NCBI RefSeq assembly: GCF_040115645.1
Contig: NC_089568.1
Span: forward strand, 124,001-188,000
From: Euwallacea fornicatus
Lineage: Eukaryota > Arthropoda > Insecta > Coleoptera > Curculionidae
Reading direction: 5' to 3'
Length of the DNA stretch: 64,000 nt
The notes beneath the pieces are model-generated. The model saw nothing but the letters and a program-made list of their open reading frames with translations. It did no database searches and was not told the DNA's origin. Numbering within the stretch: position 1 is the first letter of the stretch; each line of letters starts with the position of its first letter. Shown here piece after piece: positions 44,421 to 56,188 of this stretch. Position numbers and translations under genes: made by a program.

Positions 44421-46103
44421 TTATTGCCGATTATTGGCGGCTTTTTCGGCTACTTTGGCCGCCGATAACGCTTCCCTGAATTTAGGGCAAGTGCCGCTGC
44501 TGGTGCTATGGCCTTTTTCTTTGCAGAGGACACAAAAGCATTTCTCTGGTTTTTTTGTATAATTTTTACCCCGATGATCTGATTTGGCGCATCGGAAACA
44601 GCACTTTCTACGATCCATGCCCTTGCATTGCGCAGTCACGTGATCGTAGGCCCAGCACTTCGTGCACCTACTAATCCTAAGGTGCTTTTCCACCTTGGAC
44701 CTGACTAACCCCACCCGAAAGGGGCCCTCGAGGACCTTAGCTGCAGCATCCTCGTCCAAGCGAACAGACACCGCCTGGGCACTTCTCGCGTCGGGGCGCA
44801 ATTACCCAACCGTGACGTCCGACTTCTTAAGGGAGAGCACTTTGTTTTTGAGTGCTTCGAGGACGTCCTGTTTTGCTGCTGCAGCATCCAGCCCCCTGAT
44901 GTACAGGGTTGCTTTTTGCTGTTTTTCTTTCAGCAGCCGCACATTTTCTTCACCGAGGGAGTTTTCAACTTCCCTCCCGAGGGCCTGAAGGGCTTCCTCG
45001 TTCTTTTCGAGGGTAATGATGACATTACCCACCTTGTTACTCTTTATGGACATCTTGTCCTTACTATCGTTGGTGTCCAGGGTGGCGCTGAGCTTTTTTT
45101 ATAGTGTCCGGTACACTATTGTTTTGTTTGTTTACGACAATCGCGTACATCGTAAACCCTTTCTTTTTGGGGGGGAAGACGGGAGATTGCTTCCATTCCG
45201 CTTTTTTAGCGAGGGTCGTAAAGATCCTCACCCATTTGCATTCCTGGAAAATGAACTGAACCATCTTCTGGAACTTTTCCAAAGATAGCTCCTTTACATG
45301 GTAGAGCGCCATTTTTCCTTGGCCATATTCGGCCTTCAAAACTACTAGTTTGTCATAGATTTCCCTTTCCCCTCGGGGGAAAGAGACCTTGACCACCTTG
45401 GAGCCCGCGGATTCTCTATCGCTCATTTTTCGGGTACTAATTTTGACTACCTATTCCAAGGCGTCCATATCTTCCATTTGCGCCAGTTCGGAGTTGCGTT
45501 TTCTATATTGAGATTGGATGCTTGCACCCATCTCTTTGTCGTCGTCTTTCACCAGGACTACCTTTGTTTCTTCCTTGAGGGTGTCCTCTAAAGGGTGACC
45601 GACGATCGTCCCAGGCCCTGTTGGCCACCGTTTTCCACGCCTGGAATGTGGTGTCCTTGGACAGGGAAGCAAGCTCTGATTCCACCCCCGTTTGCGTCGA
45701 AACGCTTTTGAAGCGGCCGCTTGCACTTGGCACAAGCTTTTATTGCTTTCGCGGATTCTTTCATTTCGCGCTTGGTATTATTATTAGCCCTAATTAGGGC
45801 CATCAATTTCTTGGATTCGAGGAAATTCCTCTTGAGTAGGAGCTTGAGCTCCTCAATCGGGTCCTTCTCAGGGGCCTTTGGGGGGGTACCACTAGCTACC
45901 CTACTAAGTGGCAGCTCGTCCTTCGAGCTTAGGCTATCGGGCGAACTGCAACATTTGGGAGACGTCCTCTTGGGGTGCCTCACTGGTCTGGGGAGCTCCT
46001 GCTCGCCGTGCTCTCCGGGGATGATAAATCCTCCACAATGGGATCTATTGTGGAGGATGCAAATTTCTTGACTCGCCCTCAAGTGAGTTCTTTTCCCGCT
46101 CAA
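44421..46103 (-). pseudogene. E ORF1 (gag)
   Basis: Start MSGKRTHLRASQEIC at 46103, a Ser/Pro-rich segment, IEELKLLLKRNFLESKKLMALI, then a frameshift to SVSTQTGVESELASLSKDTTFQAW, a SFPRGEREIYDKLVVLKAEYG block, VGNVIITLEKNEEALQALGREV and, past a TAA near 44803, three knuckles: CTKCWAYDHVTAQC, CFRCAKSDHRGKN and CVLCKEKGHSTSSGTC (44460-44680). Three main frame breaks. This is the R1-type arrangement of three CCHC units; the second lacks its last Cys. Confidence 0.8.
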
Positions 46104-46512
46104 TTAAGCAACTAAACGTGTGCCAAGAAGGACCGGTGGTCCCCAGATGTTTTTGGGAACCGAGCTAAATTGGCCCAAGTGTCCGTATACAATGGCCAAT
46201 GACCCAGATGACTAAAAAAAGGTCTGTCCTTTCTGTTTTTATTCATAAAAACGGTCGTTCTTGGTACCTACTTTGATTGCAAAATGTGCACTTACCCAGA
46301 TTTAATCAGCCAATTAATCCGAGAAAATGCATAAATTCACACACAAAACTGCACAGGCCGCACTAAGTACTTGCCCTAGGCAGTTTCAGAATCCAAAACT
46401 GCTCTCAAGTCACCCCGAAAGGAAGAAAAAAGGCAGATAAGTCCTGATACGCCCCATAAAGTACGGAGAAAACCCTAGCACGTCTTATCCCAGCGGTGGT
46501 TCTCACCGAACT
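46104..46512 (-). promoter_or_regulatory. E 5' UTR
   Basis: Non-coding leader between the 14-bp duplication and the ORF1 start. In R1-clade elements this region holds the internal promoter; no specific motif is visible. It has no similarity to the A monomers. Confidence 0.45.
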
Positions 46513-47237
46513 GTGTAGGAACAGACCTGCCTCCTATCTTTCCTGAAAAACCTCCATCAGCTCTCCGAAACGAGGCTGCAGATCTTTTCTCGCTGCTGCT
46601 CCGTGCGTCTTTCCTCCGGAGTGTCCGTCTGAGTGGCACAAGTAGCTGTCTCCAGCCCTCCCTTGCACCCCCCTTGGACCTTCTCTAACTGCTTTCGCAG
46701 CCCCCTCACCTCTTCACGGAGCTCCTCCCGCTCCCTTTCCTGTTCTTCATCCCTCTTCTCCCTAGGTCTAACCGTACGCAGCGCATTCTTGACCGCCATT
46801 ACAGCGTCCAAGAGCTCCTGCTTCGGTTTACGTATTGTCTTAACCATAACCCAGTTCAAGTCATTCACCTTCTCCTCCAGTACCCTACACTGGCCTATAG
46901 GAGAGAAGCTTTCCTCTACCCTCTCCTGTTTTCCCCCTTGTGGGGTACTCGCGAGATGGGGCTCCTCTTCCTGGGAGACGATGGAGGAGGAGCTCTCATC
47001 CCCATCACTCACCCGCTTCACCATTTTAGGCGGCGTCCGCAGGAGCTTCTTGCTCCTCGCGAACCCACCCCTCCCTGTTCCCTCCTGCATCTGAATGGAC
47101 ATCTCCCTACGTTCGAAGTAGCTCTAGCCCTCCCCAGAATCCTCTGGGCCAGCGTTGGTCACCAGAACTTTCACCCGGTCGGAACCAACGGCGGGATTAC
47201 CACCCACCTGGGGTAACTCGTTTTTTAAGTCACTCAT
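46513..47237 (-). pseudogene. A2 ORF1 N-terminal part, before insertion E
   Basis: Start MSDLKNELPQVGGNPAVGSD at 47237. A TAG at 47124-47126 (A3 has His) interrupts it; then GFARSKKLLRTPP, a coiled coil with LRTVRPREKRDEEQERERE (residues about 130-195), CATQTDTPEERRTEQQREK and, after a frameshift, the EAGLF position where E is inserted. The protein is very close to A3 ORF1. Confidence 0.85.
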
Positions 47238-48085
47238 CTTCATTTTTTTCCATTTTGTCTTCTCATCATCGATTCCGTCCACGTTAGTCATTGGATAAGT
47301 ACAGGATATTAGGATGGGTTCTTCCAGGATGCTGGATAATTTCAAGGACACTCCGTGGTGTTGGAATTCATCAAGGACAGGGTGACTGGACAAATTGCAC
47401 TTTGAATTTAGTACAATTCCAGCTTAGGTATCCATAGGCTCGCCACATCTATGTTCACTGGATGACGGTGAACCCTAACGGGGCCGCTAAGAACTTGACT
47501 CCCATCCAGCTATGTATGCCTTCGGTGGACACTCCACCTTAGGATTTAGAAGATATTTAAAGTGGCCTCACCACCCGACCCCCAGGGGGGCCTCTTCTCT
47601 CCTAATTAGCCCCGATGATGACCATATCTCTGCAGCCCCCATTAGAGCCAGTCGGATGTCTACGGTATGATCTTTGGATAGAACAATTAAGGATTCTCCG
47701 AAGAGAGGGAGTTGCCAGGATCACTGGTAAGTTGGAAGAAACTGCACTCGGTTGGTAAATAAAATTTTAGCTAAAGTTCCGCAGACTCGCCATGTCTGTA
47801 TTCACAGTGTGAACCTTTACGGGGCCACTAGGAACTGAGCCTACCCCCAGCTCTGCATTTCTTAGGCGCGCACGACTCCACGAAAATTGGAAGGTGTTTA
47901 TAGTGGTCTCACCACACGATCCTATGGATCCCCACTCATTTGATCCGCCCCAGTTACCCAGGACATTCCTACCACCAGTGCCAAGGTTCACCAGAAGATT
48001 ACGATATGATAAGCTGGTCCACTGCAGAGGTTTTTGAGCCGGACTTGCAAGTTTTAAATTGCGGCCATCTCTTATCACCCCCACT
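47238..48085 (-). promoter_or_regulatory. A2 5' UTR with tandem monomers
   Basis: About 850 bases. Two homologous units have anchors TTGCAC at 47395-47400 and CTGCAC at 47742-47747 (347 bases apart); each contains CAGCT/TAGCT...CTCGCCA..TCT.T.TTCAC, ACGGGGCC.CTA.GAACT.A and GTGG.CTCACCAC. A partial third copy may start near 48000. The 5' end (TAGTGGGGGTGATAAG) matches A1's. Reading these as promoter monomers is an inference from their place before ORF1. Confidence 0.65.
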
Positions 48086-49007
48086 AACCAATCCCCTAGG
48101 GGACATTGGCCGTTTCCCTATCCGCCACCCGGGGGACGCGACTAATAGGTTGCTTGACCCACAGGACGTTCTTGGCACCTGTAGCTTCTCGATTCTAAAT
48201 TATACTCTCCTTCGTCGTTCACCTCCCTCAGCAAGTCCGCCTCTGCCAGGTGGTCTTGATTCTGACGCCCCAGTTTCCCGTCACAATCCTGTAATCGAGG
48301 CCCTAGATGTTCGTCTTCCGGTCATTGCACAACTTGTTCCATGCCTTGCTCTTGGCGCTTCTTATTGACTCCTTGAGGGTCTTCTTCTCTCTTCTATACT
48401 CCTCCTCAGCCGCTCTTCTGTTCTCATTCGTCTTTCTATTTTCCTTGATCCTTGTCATTCTTCGCCTAACCTACAGACATTTCTTGCTATTCGTATTTAC
48501 CTTAGCATTCCACTAATATACCGTTCTCCTGTTCCTTGCCTTTCCATTCTTCTTAAGCAAGCACGCGTTACAAGCTTCACCGATTTCCTTTACTATTTAA
48601 TCCAGTTCGGTTCCACCTGAAATTATTTCATTTACATATCTACTGAACTTAATTATTTCTCTCTCTGTTACGATCACCCCTTAGTTCCTGTGATATTCCT
48701 TCTTGCTAGTGTCTCGCGTCCATCCCCATGATGCCATATGTCCACTCCCGCTCTCAGTGTTCGGCTCGACCTGCTACTTATCCACCATATGCACCACAAC
48801 ATCTCCGGCCATTGTCACATCTATGACCGATCTTTTGTTCTTGTTTCCGAATGTCCACTCCTTGCCGTTGTTGAGTAGCGTCAACTCCCTCACCCCCACA
48901 AACACATCCAACACTCTTCCATAGGCGTTCACGATGTCAGATCCGAACATTGTACACTTAGCATTCAGGTGTTCAGGTATGTGGACCCTTCCTGCCGTTT
49001 CGGCCAG
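48086..49007 (-). pseudogene. Family A-like ORF2 endonuclease fragment (A7)
   Basis: Minus strand from 49007: AGRVHIPEHLNAKCTMFGSD, VNAYGRVLDVFVGVRELTLL, GKEWTFGNKNKRSVIDVTMAG, a stop-ridden middle, and YRIVTGNWGV with AEADLLREVND near 48230-48300, corresponding to YKIVTEKLG..PEAE of A3. It starts at the gypsy LTR and ends at the 5' end of A2. More diverged from A3 than A1 or A2. Confidence 0.7.
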
Positions 49008-49639
49008 TGTAATGGAACTCGCGAAACAAAACTCAGGAACACTTTAGTAGATTTTATTCCACTCATTATGACACACACAACACTAAATCGTTACAAAACT
49101 AAAGATCTTAGGCTTTGACTAGCATTTAAATAGAGAGAGTCAAGAGTTAAGGATGCAGGATTTTACAAGACTCCGGGAGCGTCGAGCTATATCAGTCGTA
49201 TCGTTATTATTAAGAAATAATATAGAATAGAGTAGAATAGAGTTGGTATAGAGTTGAATAGCGAAATGAATTGAAATAGTAATAGAGAGTAGTACAAGTT
49301 TCGGGGTGTCTTAAGTACTAAAAATGGGGGTCAGTACCCATAGGCGTACTCCGGTTTTAGGCATTAAGCAAAATAATCCACGGATGGTAACTTTCCAAAT
49401 TCTTAACCCGTAAAGTCAAGACAATGGTAAGAAAGGGAAATTTATGAGGGTGCTGCAGCTGTAGTCTGATTTTAGTAAAATGTGGATATTTTAGGCTTTT
49501 GTCTTTATAAGGAAGAGGAGTGAAAGTCTTTATGAAGGGTAACCCTTATTGGAAGATAAGGGGTTCCCGACATGTGGCCATCCTGGACATTCCACTAAGG
49601 CAGTGGGAATCCATAGGCGTAGCCTAAGGGTACATTACA
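49008..49639 (-). repeat. Gypsy 3' LTR
   Basis: Plus TGTAATGGAACTCG...GGGTACATTACA, ends TGTAAT/ATTACA. On the minus strand an AAGGGGGGAGG polypurine tract ends just before it (49640-49652), so this is the 3' LTR of the gypsy at 50032-52308. It is inserted in the endonuclease codons of A7. No 5' LTR is in the window. Confidence 0.85.
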
Positions 49640-49652
49640 CCTCCCCCCTTAA

Positions 49653-50031
49653 ATTAGACATTGGGGAAACTGGCGAAGTTTGTCACAATGGATAAGGTAG
49701 TACCACCTAGGGTACTTAGTTATACAATAAGAGCTAGATATGGAAACATTGCACAATGATTTAGAAAAGATATACATGATACAGTAGCTTAATTACTAAA
49801 TTATGAGCTATACAGAATGTAAGTATTATAAAGTAAATAGATACCTATTATGTGTATAATTATGTAAAAGTTCAAATAAGGATTATGAGCGTTTACAAAA
49901 ATTTAAACCTTTTCAATATATCGTTCAGTCTTGGAAATTCGTCACTAAAACGTGCCTGGGTCAACCTTAATAATTGCAAAGTGGTTAAAGCAGGAGTTAG
50001 AGGATAAGATTTAGGGTTTTAATCAGGATAA
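49653..50031 (-). other. Gypsy 3' untranslated region
   Basis: AT-rich sequence between the pol stop codon and the polypurine tract. No env-like ORF is present. Confidence 0.6.
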
Positions 50032-52308
50032 TTAGGGAACTGACACAAATACTCTTTTCAATCGATTTGCGTGGACCTTTACTGGTTTATTTTTTATCAG
50101 AATTGTGTAGTTTACGGGTGAGGGGTTATCTATAATTTTATATAGTCCATTATAATTACGATTGAGTTTTCGTGATTTCCCTGTTGGCAATTTTTCACTT
50201 AGTAAATAAACGTCTTCTCCTATAGTAAATGAGATGTCGTTTACCCTGCGATCGTAATATGATTTATTTACTTCTTTACTCTGGTTCAAGTTGCCCTTAG
50301 CTAGTTCATGAGCATTTTGCATCTTGAATTTTAACTGATCTAAATAAGAGTCGTAGGTATATCTGAATTCTGGAGGCCTTAAAATTGCAGTCGGTAAATT
50401 AGGTTTGATTCCAAAAACTAACTCAAAAGGTGAGAATTTTGTAGAAGAGTGAATTGTGGTGTTATATGAAAATATAGCGCAATCTACCCACTTGTCCCAA
50501 TCGGTTTGTTCTTTATTGACGTAGTGTTTGAGATAGTCTGTTAGGGTGGCATGGCTCCTTTCAAGGGCGCCGTTACTCTGAGGGTGATAAGCTGTGCAAT
50601 TAATTTGCTTGATTTTGAAAAACTTTGCAATTTCCTTAAGTACTTTTGAAGTAAAATCGCGACCTTGCTCTGTAACTAGTGATTCTGGAATTCCGAATCG
50701 ACAAATAAATTCGGGAACAAATTTTTGAGCTATCGTAAGAGCTTCGTGGTTGGGTAGGCTGTAGGCTTGAGAAAATTTAGTTAGGTCGTCTTGCAATGTT
50801 AAGATATATTTGTTACCAAACTCGGACAATGGCAGGGGACCTACTATGTCCAAAAAAACTTTCTCGAAGGGTTTCGAACTAGTGGTTGTGATTTCCATTG
50901 GTTTTTTGACTCTATTACGAACAAGTTTGTTTCGTTGGCATGATTCGCATGTTTTAATAAAATTCCTTATGTCCTTTTTCATGTTGGTCCATTTGTACGT
51001 TTGTTTAATTTTTTTATAAATTCGATGAAATCCAGTATGTCCTGCTGATGGCAAGGAATGATATTCTTCCAGTATTTGAGGGATCTGTTCGGGTTTGGGA
51101 GTCGAAGTCGTGTTATGGCAAATAGTGATCTTTAAATTTACATTCTTAAATATTTCTCTCAACATGACTCTGATTTTGGTAAAGCTTAGTTTATTAAAAG
51201 GGGATTGAATTCGAGACATTGAAACTGAAGATAAGTCCAATTCTAACAATTTGCCTTTGAGCTTGGCTAAAGAGTTATAGATATCTTCATGGGTTATATG
51301 TTCCCAATAGTGATTCGACAAGAAGCAATAAAAAAAGGTAGTTTTGTCTTCTCTGAGAAATATTATGTCACCCCTTTGAGGATTGCGGGTTTTTAAATGT
51401 TGTATATGATTGTGACGATTACAAATTTCGTTTTGGTGTGGTTCTGTCCAATTCAAGTCGCTTGATAAAAAGATGCAGATGTTGTCCTTGGAGGTCGAAA
51501 TGTTAGTGTTGTCTTCAATTATGTTATTATTAATAATTGGTGCGTTTTGCAGTTTAAGCTTAAAATTTTGATAGGAGTTAGACTCACTCGTTAAGTGTTT
51601 AATAGAAGTTGTTGGAAAATTGGAAAAGTCATTTGAAAAAGGGTTAGGCATGAGCGGTCTACTCAGGCAATCAGCGTTTTGATTGGTTTTGTCTAGTTTA
51701 TATTCAATGGTAAAATACTGTACTCTGATAACGTTAACTTCCATCGGAATAATTTGGAATTTGGATCCTGACAGTTCTTTAGCCAAATTAACGGTTTGTG
51801 ATCTGTAAAAATCGTAAATTTACGGCCATACAGATAAGGTCGATAGTGTTTTATGCTCCAAATTATTGCTAAGAGTTCGCGTTCTGTAGTACTGTCGTTC
51901 GAATCTGCTCTATTTAGGGTTCTACTTGCGTAAGAGATGGGTAAGTCAGTTGGAGGATTCCCTTGAGACAAAATTGCTCCTATGGCAAAATTACTAGCGT
52001 CGGTAGTCAGGTAAAAACGTTTAGAAAAATCCGGGTATTGCAAAACAGGTTCGGAACATAATAAATTTTTGAGTTGATCGAATGAGTTTTGTTGTTGATC
52101 GGTCCAGTTGAAAATTTGGTTTTTTCTTAATAATTTAGTTAGGGGTTGCGTAATTTTGCTGAAATTTGGTATAAACCGTCGGTAATATCCTGCTAAGCCT
52201 AAAAATGACTTGATGTCTTTTGAAGTTTTTGGATTGGGAAATTTCGAAACTGCTTGAACTTTATTTGGGTCAGGTTTAACTCCAGTGGCCGTGATGATGT
52301 GTCCTAAG
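50032..52308 (-). pseudogene. Gypsy pol: end of RT, RNase H and integrase
   Basis: From 52308: YLGHIITATGVKPDPNK (RT thumb), LAGYYRRFIPNFSKI, TTDASNFAIGAILSQG with RNase H residues, ELLAIIWSIKHYRPYLYGR and FTDHKPLIWL; a one-base frameshift near 51740; then QNADCLSRPL. Integrase: HTGFHRIYKKIKQTYKWTNM, CESCQRNK zinc-binding pair, VFLDIVGPLPL (first Asp), LVTEQGRDF, where the second catalytic Asp is Glu, and HPQSNGALERS with the Glu. It ends ANRLKRVF. The RT palm and gag are missing because element L cuts it at 52309. Confidence 0.9.
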
Positions 52309-52310
52309 TA

Positions 52311-54689
52311 CAAGGTGTCCCATTTTCGTTGTAATCGTGGGATATCTCGGACATTAACAAAGATAAAGAGATGCGGTTTTCGCGAACCTGTGTCACTTTT
52401 TAGTGAAACTAATGATGACGTTAACAGAATTGATCCAGCTATCTTAGTTTTTGCACTACAGGGCGTTTTTGAAAATATTGTATTTTGGGACCCCCCTATA
52501 GTTTGAATATGTATTAAGTTATTGAAAATGTATAAACGGTGTCGGATAGAGATTTTTACGAAGAATCCAGTGGCATACTCAGATTTTATTTATAATTCTT
52601 AGTTTTCGAGATATGGACCAAACTTATGTTTTTTTTTAATGGGACAACCTGTATATTTTTACTTATTTTGATTCCCCTAATTTTCCCCATTCCAAAGATG
52701 CTAAACTCGATATGGTTATTTCAAATAATAATGACAATAATTGACATTTTCTGAAAGAGGATATTACGTAGCGTGCCATGATCAACAGTCAACCATATTT
52801 AAAACAATAGAATACTTAACTTATCTATTGACATTTGCGATTGTCAAAATTTAATAATATAATTGCAGTTGTCTTAAAGTTACCTTTGTATTCATATTAT
52901 GTCAACCAACATGAATGATAATCAGCAATTTGAAAACTATGAATATTATGATATGCTCCTAGTTTTTGCAATTTGTCAAAAGAATTCCAATGAAGCATCT
53001 GAACTTTATTTTAACAGGTAAATACTAGTTGACTTATTTGTTAACCGACATTTATATCTTTTCATTGTCTAAAATTAGGTATCCAGAAAGGCGCCAATCA
53101 AATAAAATAATTTTTTCGAGATTACGGCAAAATTTAATAAATTTCGGATCTTTTAAGAAACCCAGAAAAATTTTATACTATAAAGAAAATAGAAATAATG
53201 AAGAAATTAACGTCTTGGCCTGTGTCAATTTTGAATAAGTAACTTCATGCAGGAAAATTGAATCCCAAATTGGAGTCTCAAAAACTAGAGTGCAAAAAAT
53301 TTTACATAAACATAAATTTAAACCATACAAATGTAGAGTAGTTCAGAATCTTCATCTTGGAGATCGCGAGAAACGCATTAGATTCTGCCGGTATTATTTA
53401 GAAAGGGCCAATGTTGATCCAAATTTTTGTCGCCAAATTATATGGAGCGATGAATCTTATATATCTAGTGCTGGAATATTTAATATTCATAATACCAGAC
53501 ACTGGACACGTCAAAATAATCGTGTGATGCTACCTTGAGAGCGGCAAGGACGATTTGGATTTAGTGTAGCGTGCTTCATACTGGGAACTAGGGTCAAATA
53601 TGAAATCTTTGAAACAACACTGACTGCAACACGATATGTAGAAATATTACAAGGCATATTACCTGAGTTGTTAGAGGATACCCCTTTAGCTCAACGACAT
53701 GATATATTTTATCAGCAAGATGGAGCCCCGCCTCATAACTCAAGGTGCACAAAGGCGTTTTTAGATGAATACTTTCCTGAAAAATGGATAGGGACGCCGC
53801 ATAGGATGGACCTGTGCGTTGGCCACCCAGATCACCTGATCTTTCAGTTTTAGATTTCTTTTTATGGGGATATTTAAAAAACAGGATTTATCGAAGACAA
53901 CACGAAAATATGATTAGTTTACGCATTGCTACAGAGGAAGCTTTCCAATACTTAGAAAGACACCCGGTAATAGTTTTAAACGCCTTAAACAGAATAGCCA
54001 AACTATGTCAAAAATGTTTAGATGAAAACGGAAATCAGTTTGAACATTTGCTTTAATTTACCTTATTACGCAGTTAAAGAAAAATGGTAAATTTGTTAGT
54101 GTTAGTGATATATTCATGTTCCAAAAATAAAATTATACGTTGAGCCCTTTTATAATTCATATTATTAATTAGATATTAACTATTAATATAATTATTGACA
54201 ATTATAATTGTCACTAATTATTTTGTTTTATACAGGGTTTGTTCAAATAATATGTCAATTATTGTCATTATTATTTGAAATAACCATATCGAGTTTAGCA
54301 TCTTTGGAATGGGGAAAATTAGAGGAATCAAAATAAATAAAAATATACAGATTGTCCCATTAAAAAAAAACATAAGTTTGGTCCATATCTCGAAAACTAA
54401 GAATTATAAATAAAATCTGAGTATGCCACTGGATTCTTCGTAAAAATTTCTATCCGACACCGTTTATACATTTTCAATAACTTAACACATATTCAAACTA
54501 TAGGGGGGGTCCCAAAATACAATATTTTCAAAAACGCCCTGTAGTGCAAAAACTAAGATAGCTGGATCAATTCTGTTAACGTCATCATTAGTTTCACTAA
54601 AAAGTGACACAGGTTCGCGAAAACCGCATCTCTTTATCTTTGTTAATGTCCGAGATATCCCACGATTACAACGAAAATGGGACACCCTG
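52311..54689 (+). mobile_element. Tc1/mariner-superfamily element L with 437-bp TIRs
   Basis: Inverted repeats at 52311-52747 and 54252-54689 match almost base for base, starting CAAGGTGTCCC and CAGGGTGTCCC. TA lies at 52309-52310 and 54690-54691. Within each arm a second TATACAGG/ACCTGTATA motif suggests older end layers. Element length 2,379 bases. It is inserted in the gypsy codons for YLGHII. Confidence 0.9.
52899..54056 (+). pseudogene. DDE transposase of L, with a probable 61-base intron
   Basis: ATG at 52899 opens a short frame ending ELYFNR; a GT...AG segment at 53018-53078 then separates it from YPERRQSNKIIFSRL, which continues the HTH. Removing it keeps frame, and RYP.RR is the motif relatives have there. 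Later: SKTRVQKILHKHKFKPY, IIWSDESYIS (first Asp), IFYQQDGAPPHNS (second Asp), EKWIG, RSPDLSVLDFFLWG (third Asp) and the NGNQFEHLL end. A TAA near 53236, a TGA near 53536 and a frameshift near 53805 disable it. All catalytic Asp codons survive. Confidence 0.8.
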
Positions 54690-54691
54690 TA

Positions 54692-55149
54692 CATTAAAAT
54701 TATTGTTCAAGACATGCAGCGAACTTTAAGCTTCAAATATCTCAAGAAGGAAGCCTCGTAGAGATTTTTAACAAGAGACCTTTTTTCCTTAAAAAATGTA
54801 GGAAAACACAAGTTTAGTCATAAATAAATTTTATACCGGATGATGAAAAAGTTATGCCCTTTTAAAGAGGGTTCATCGAGCGCTGACAACGCCCTCTACA
54901 TGGTGCATTGAAAATGTAAACGGATTCTGATTTCTTATCCCCAAAAACCGTCCGATACGACATTCTGTGTAGATAGCAGTATTACCAACCAAGAAATTAA
55001 TTTTTTTGCTTTTTTTTGTTTTCACTTTGACGCTCTGTATTTCGAAAACCGTCCACTTTTGGACTAAGGTAAATTGGGTTAAATCGTCATGTTTTGACCT
55101 CAGAAATCTGTGGTAGAATTTTGTACAGACCTTTTAGAAACACCCTGTA
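54692..55149. repeat. Non-autonomous Tc1/mariner-type block
   Basis: Between the end of L and the LTR-like block. It has subterminal style (TTCAAATATCTCAAGAAGG near the left, CACTTTGACGCTCTGTA, ACTTTTGGACT and AACACCCTGTATG at 55140-55152) like 1756-2082. The gypsy pol should resume after 54690 but I see no clear RT homology, so this block probably replaced it. Confidence 0.5.
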
Positions 55150-55839
55150 TGTTGTGACACCAGCCGATATTTTGTACGTGATCGACAACACGATGTTGAT
55201 TTGTCAGGATTGAAACGACTTCGTTAACTCACTAACAACTTTTTATTTTTAATACTAAGGTTCTATACTTTAGCTCTGAAATATTTTTATAGGGATTTGA
55301 AGAGCGTCTAACACTATCAATCTGTCTGAAGGAAAAATTATAATGATCTCTTTTTTTGGGCTGAAAGCTACTTATATCTGTGTAGAACAACTTATCTAAC
55401 TTATTTTACTAAGGGCAAACACCCGGGGACTTGGGACTTTGATCGCAGTTAATTGTTAGTGTAGATGAAAGGGCAGTCTGGTGAAAGTCCAATTTCTCTA
55501 AATTATTCTTATGATAACCCCATATTATTGGGAAAGGTTCGTGTCGTCTGGGATAATAAATTATGTGACAGCTATTGGATTTGTGGATAAGGAGGTATAT
55601 AACATGTATTCCAAATTTCAAGTATTCAGCCCCTTTTCTTGGGCCAAGGTAGCATTACCAGGGTCCTTTCTCGACTGGCTCTCTGCTAGTTACCAACAAG
55701 AACCATCGTTCCTTATCGGGTCGGTCCCTCTTCTTGGAATCGGGCACTGGGGTGATTGTTTTATGGCCTCGACATGGTCACATGTTTCTAGAGATTCCAT
55801 TTCCAATGGTTAAAAATTGTGTGACTTCAACACACAACA
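55150..55839 (-). repeat. Probable solo LTR
   Basis: Plus TGTTGTGACACC...CAACACACAACA: perfect 7-base ends TGTTGTG/CACAACA. On the minus strand an AATAAAAAG signal lies about 100 bases before the end, as in an R-U5 boundary. No polypurine tract, primer site or coding region adjoins it. No target duplication is evident. Confidence 0.55.
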
Positions 55840-56188
55840 GTTCGTGTTTTCATTTATTACGATAGTGTGGACATTCCGGAATCAACCGGACTATTGGAAC
55901 TATTGCTACAAAATGAACAAAACCTAAATATACTTGTATACATATACAGGGTGACTCTAGATAAGTGGGACAAGCAAATGTCTTGAAATCGGGAAGATCT
56001 ACAAGAAAAATGTTCAAATGAAGTCTTCTTTATTTTTGGAACCTCCTTGATAAAGAAGACAGTTGAAGTTGACCTCGAAAAAAAACAAATTGACATAAAA
56101 AAAATTGAGGCTCCAAAAATAAAGAAGACTTCGAACATTTTTATGTAGTTCTTCTCGATTTCAAGATATTTACTTGTCCCACCTATCT

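Larger units (their letters stand above)
40010..46512 (-). mobile_element. R1-clade retrotransposon E, full-length, inside A2
   Basis: 6.5 kb: 5' UTR (46512-46104), ORF1 (46103-44421), ORF2 (44370-41149), 3' UTR (41148-40020) and poly(A) at 40010-40018 after the motif CTTTGAAGATTTTCCTCG. CTGTAGGAATAGAC at 39996-40009 and GTGTAGGAACAGAC at 46513-46526 match at 12 of 14 positions, and the A2 gag frame (GLF.QTEV) is split exactly here. E appears complete at both ends but is dead by many frameshifts. Confidence 0.85.

Noticed and set aside
54692..55149. Continuation of the gypsy RT beyond element L
   Set aside because: A weak LK..C...YLGH-like match is possible on the minus strand, but the rest has transposon subterminal motifs and no RT blocks.
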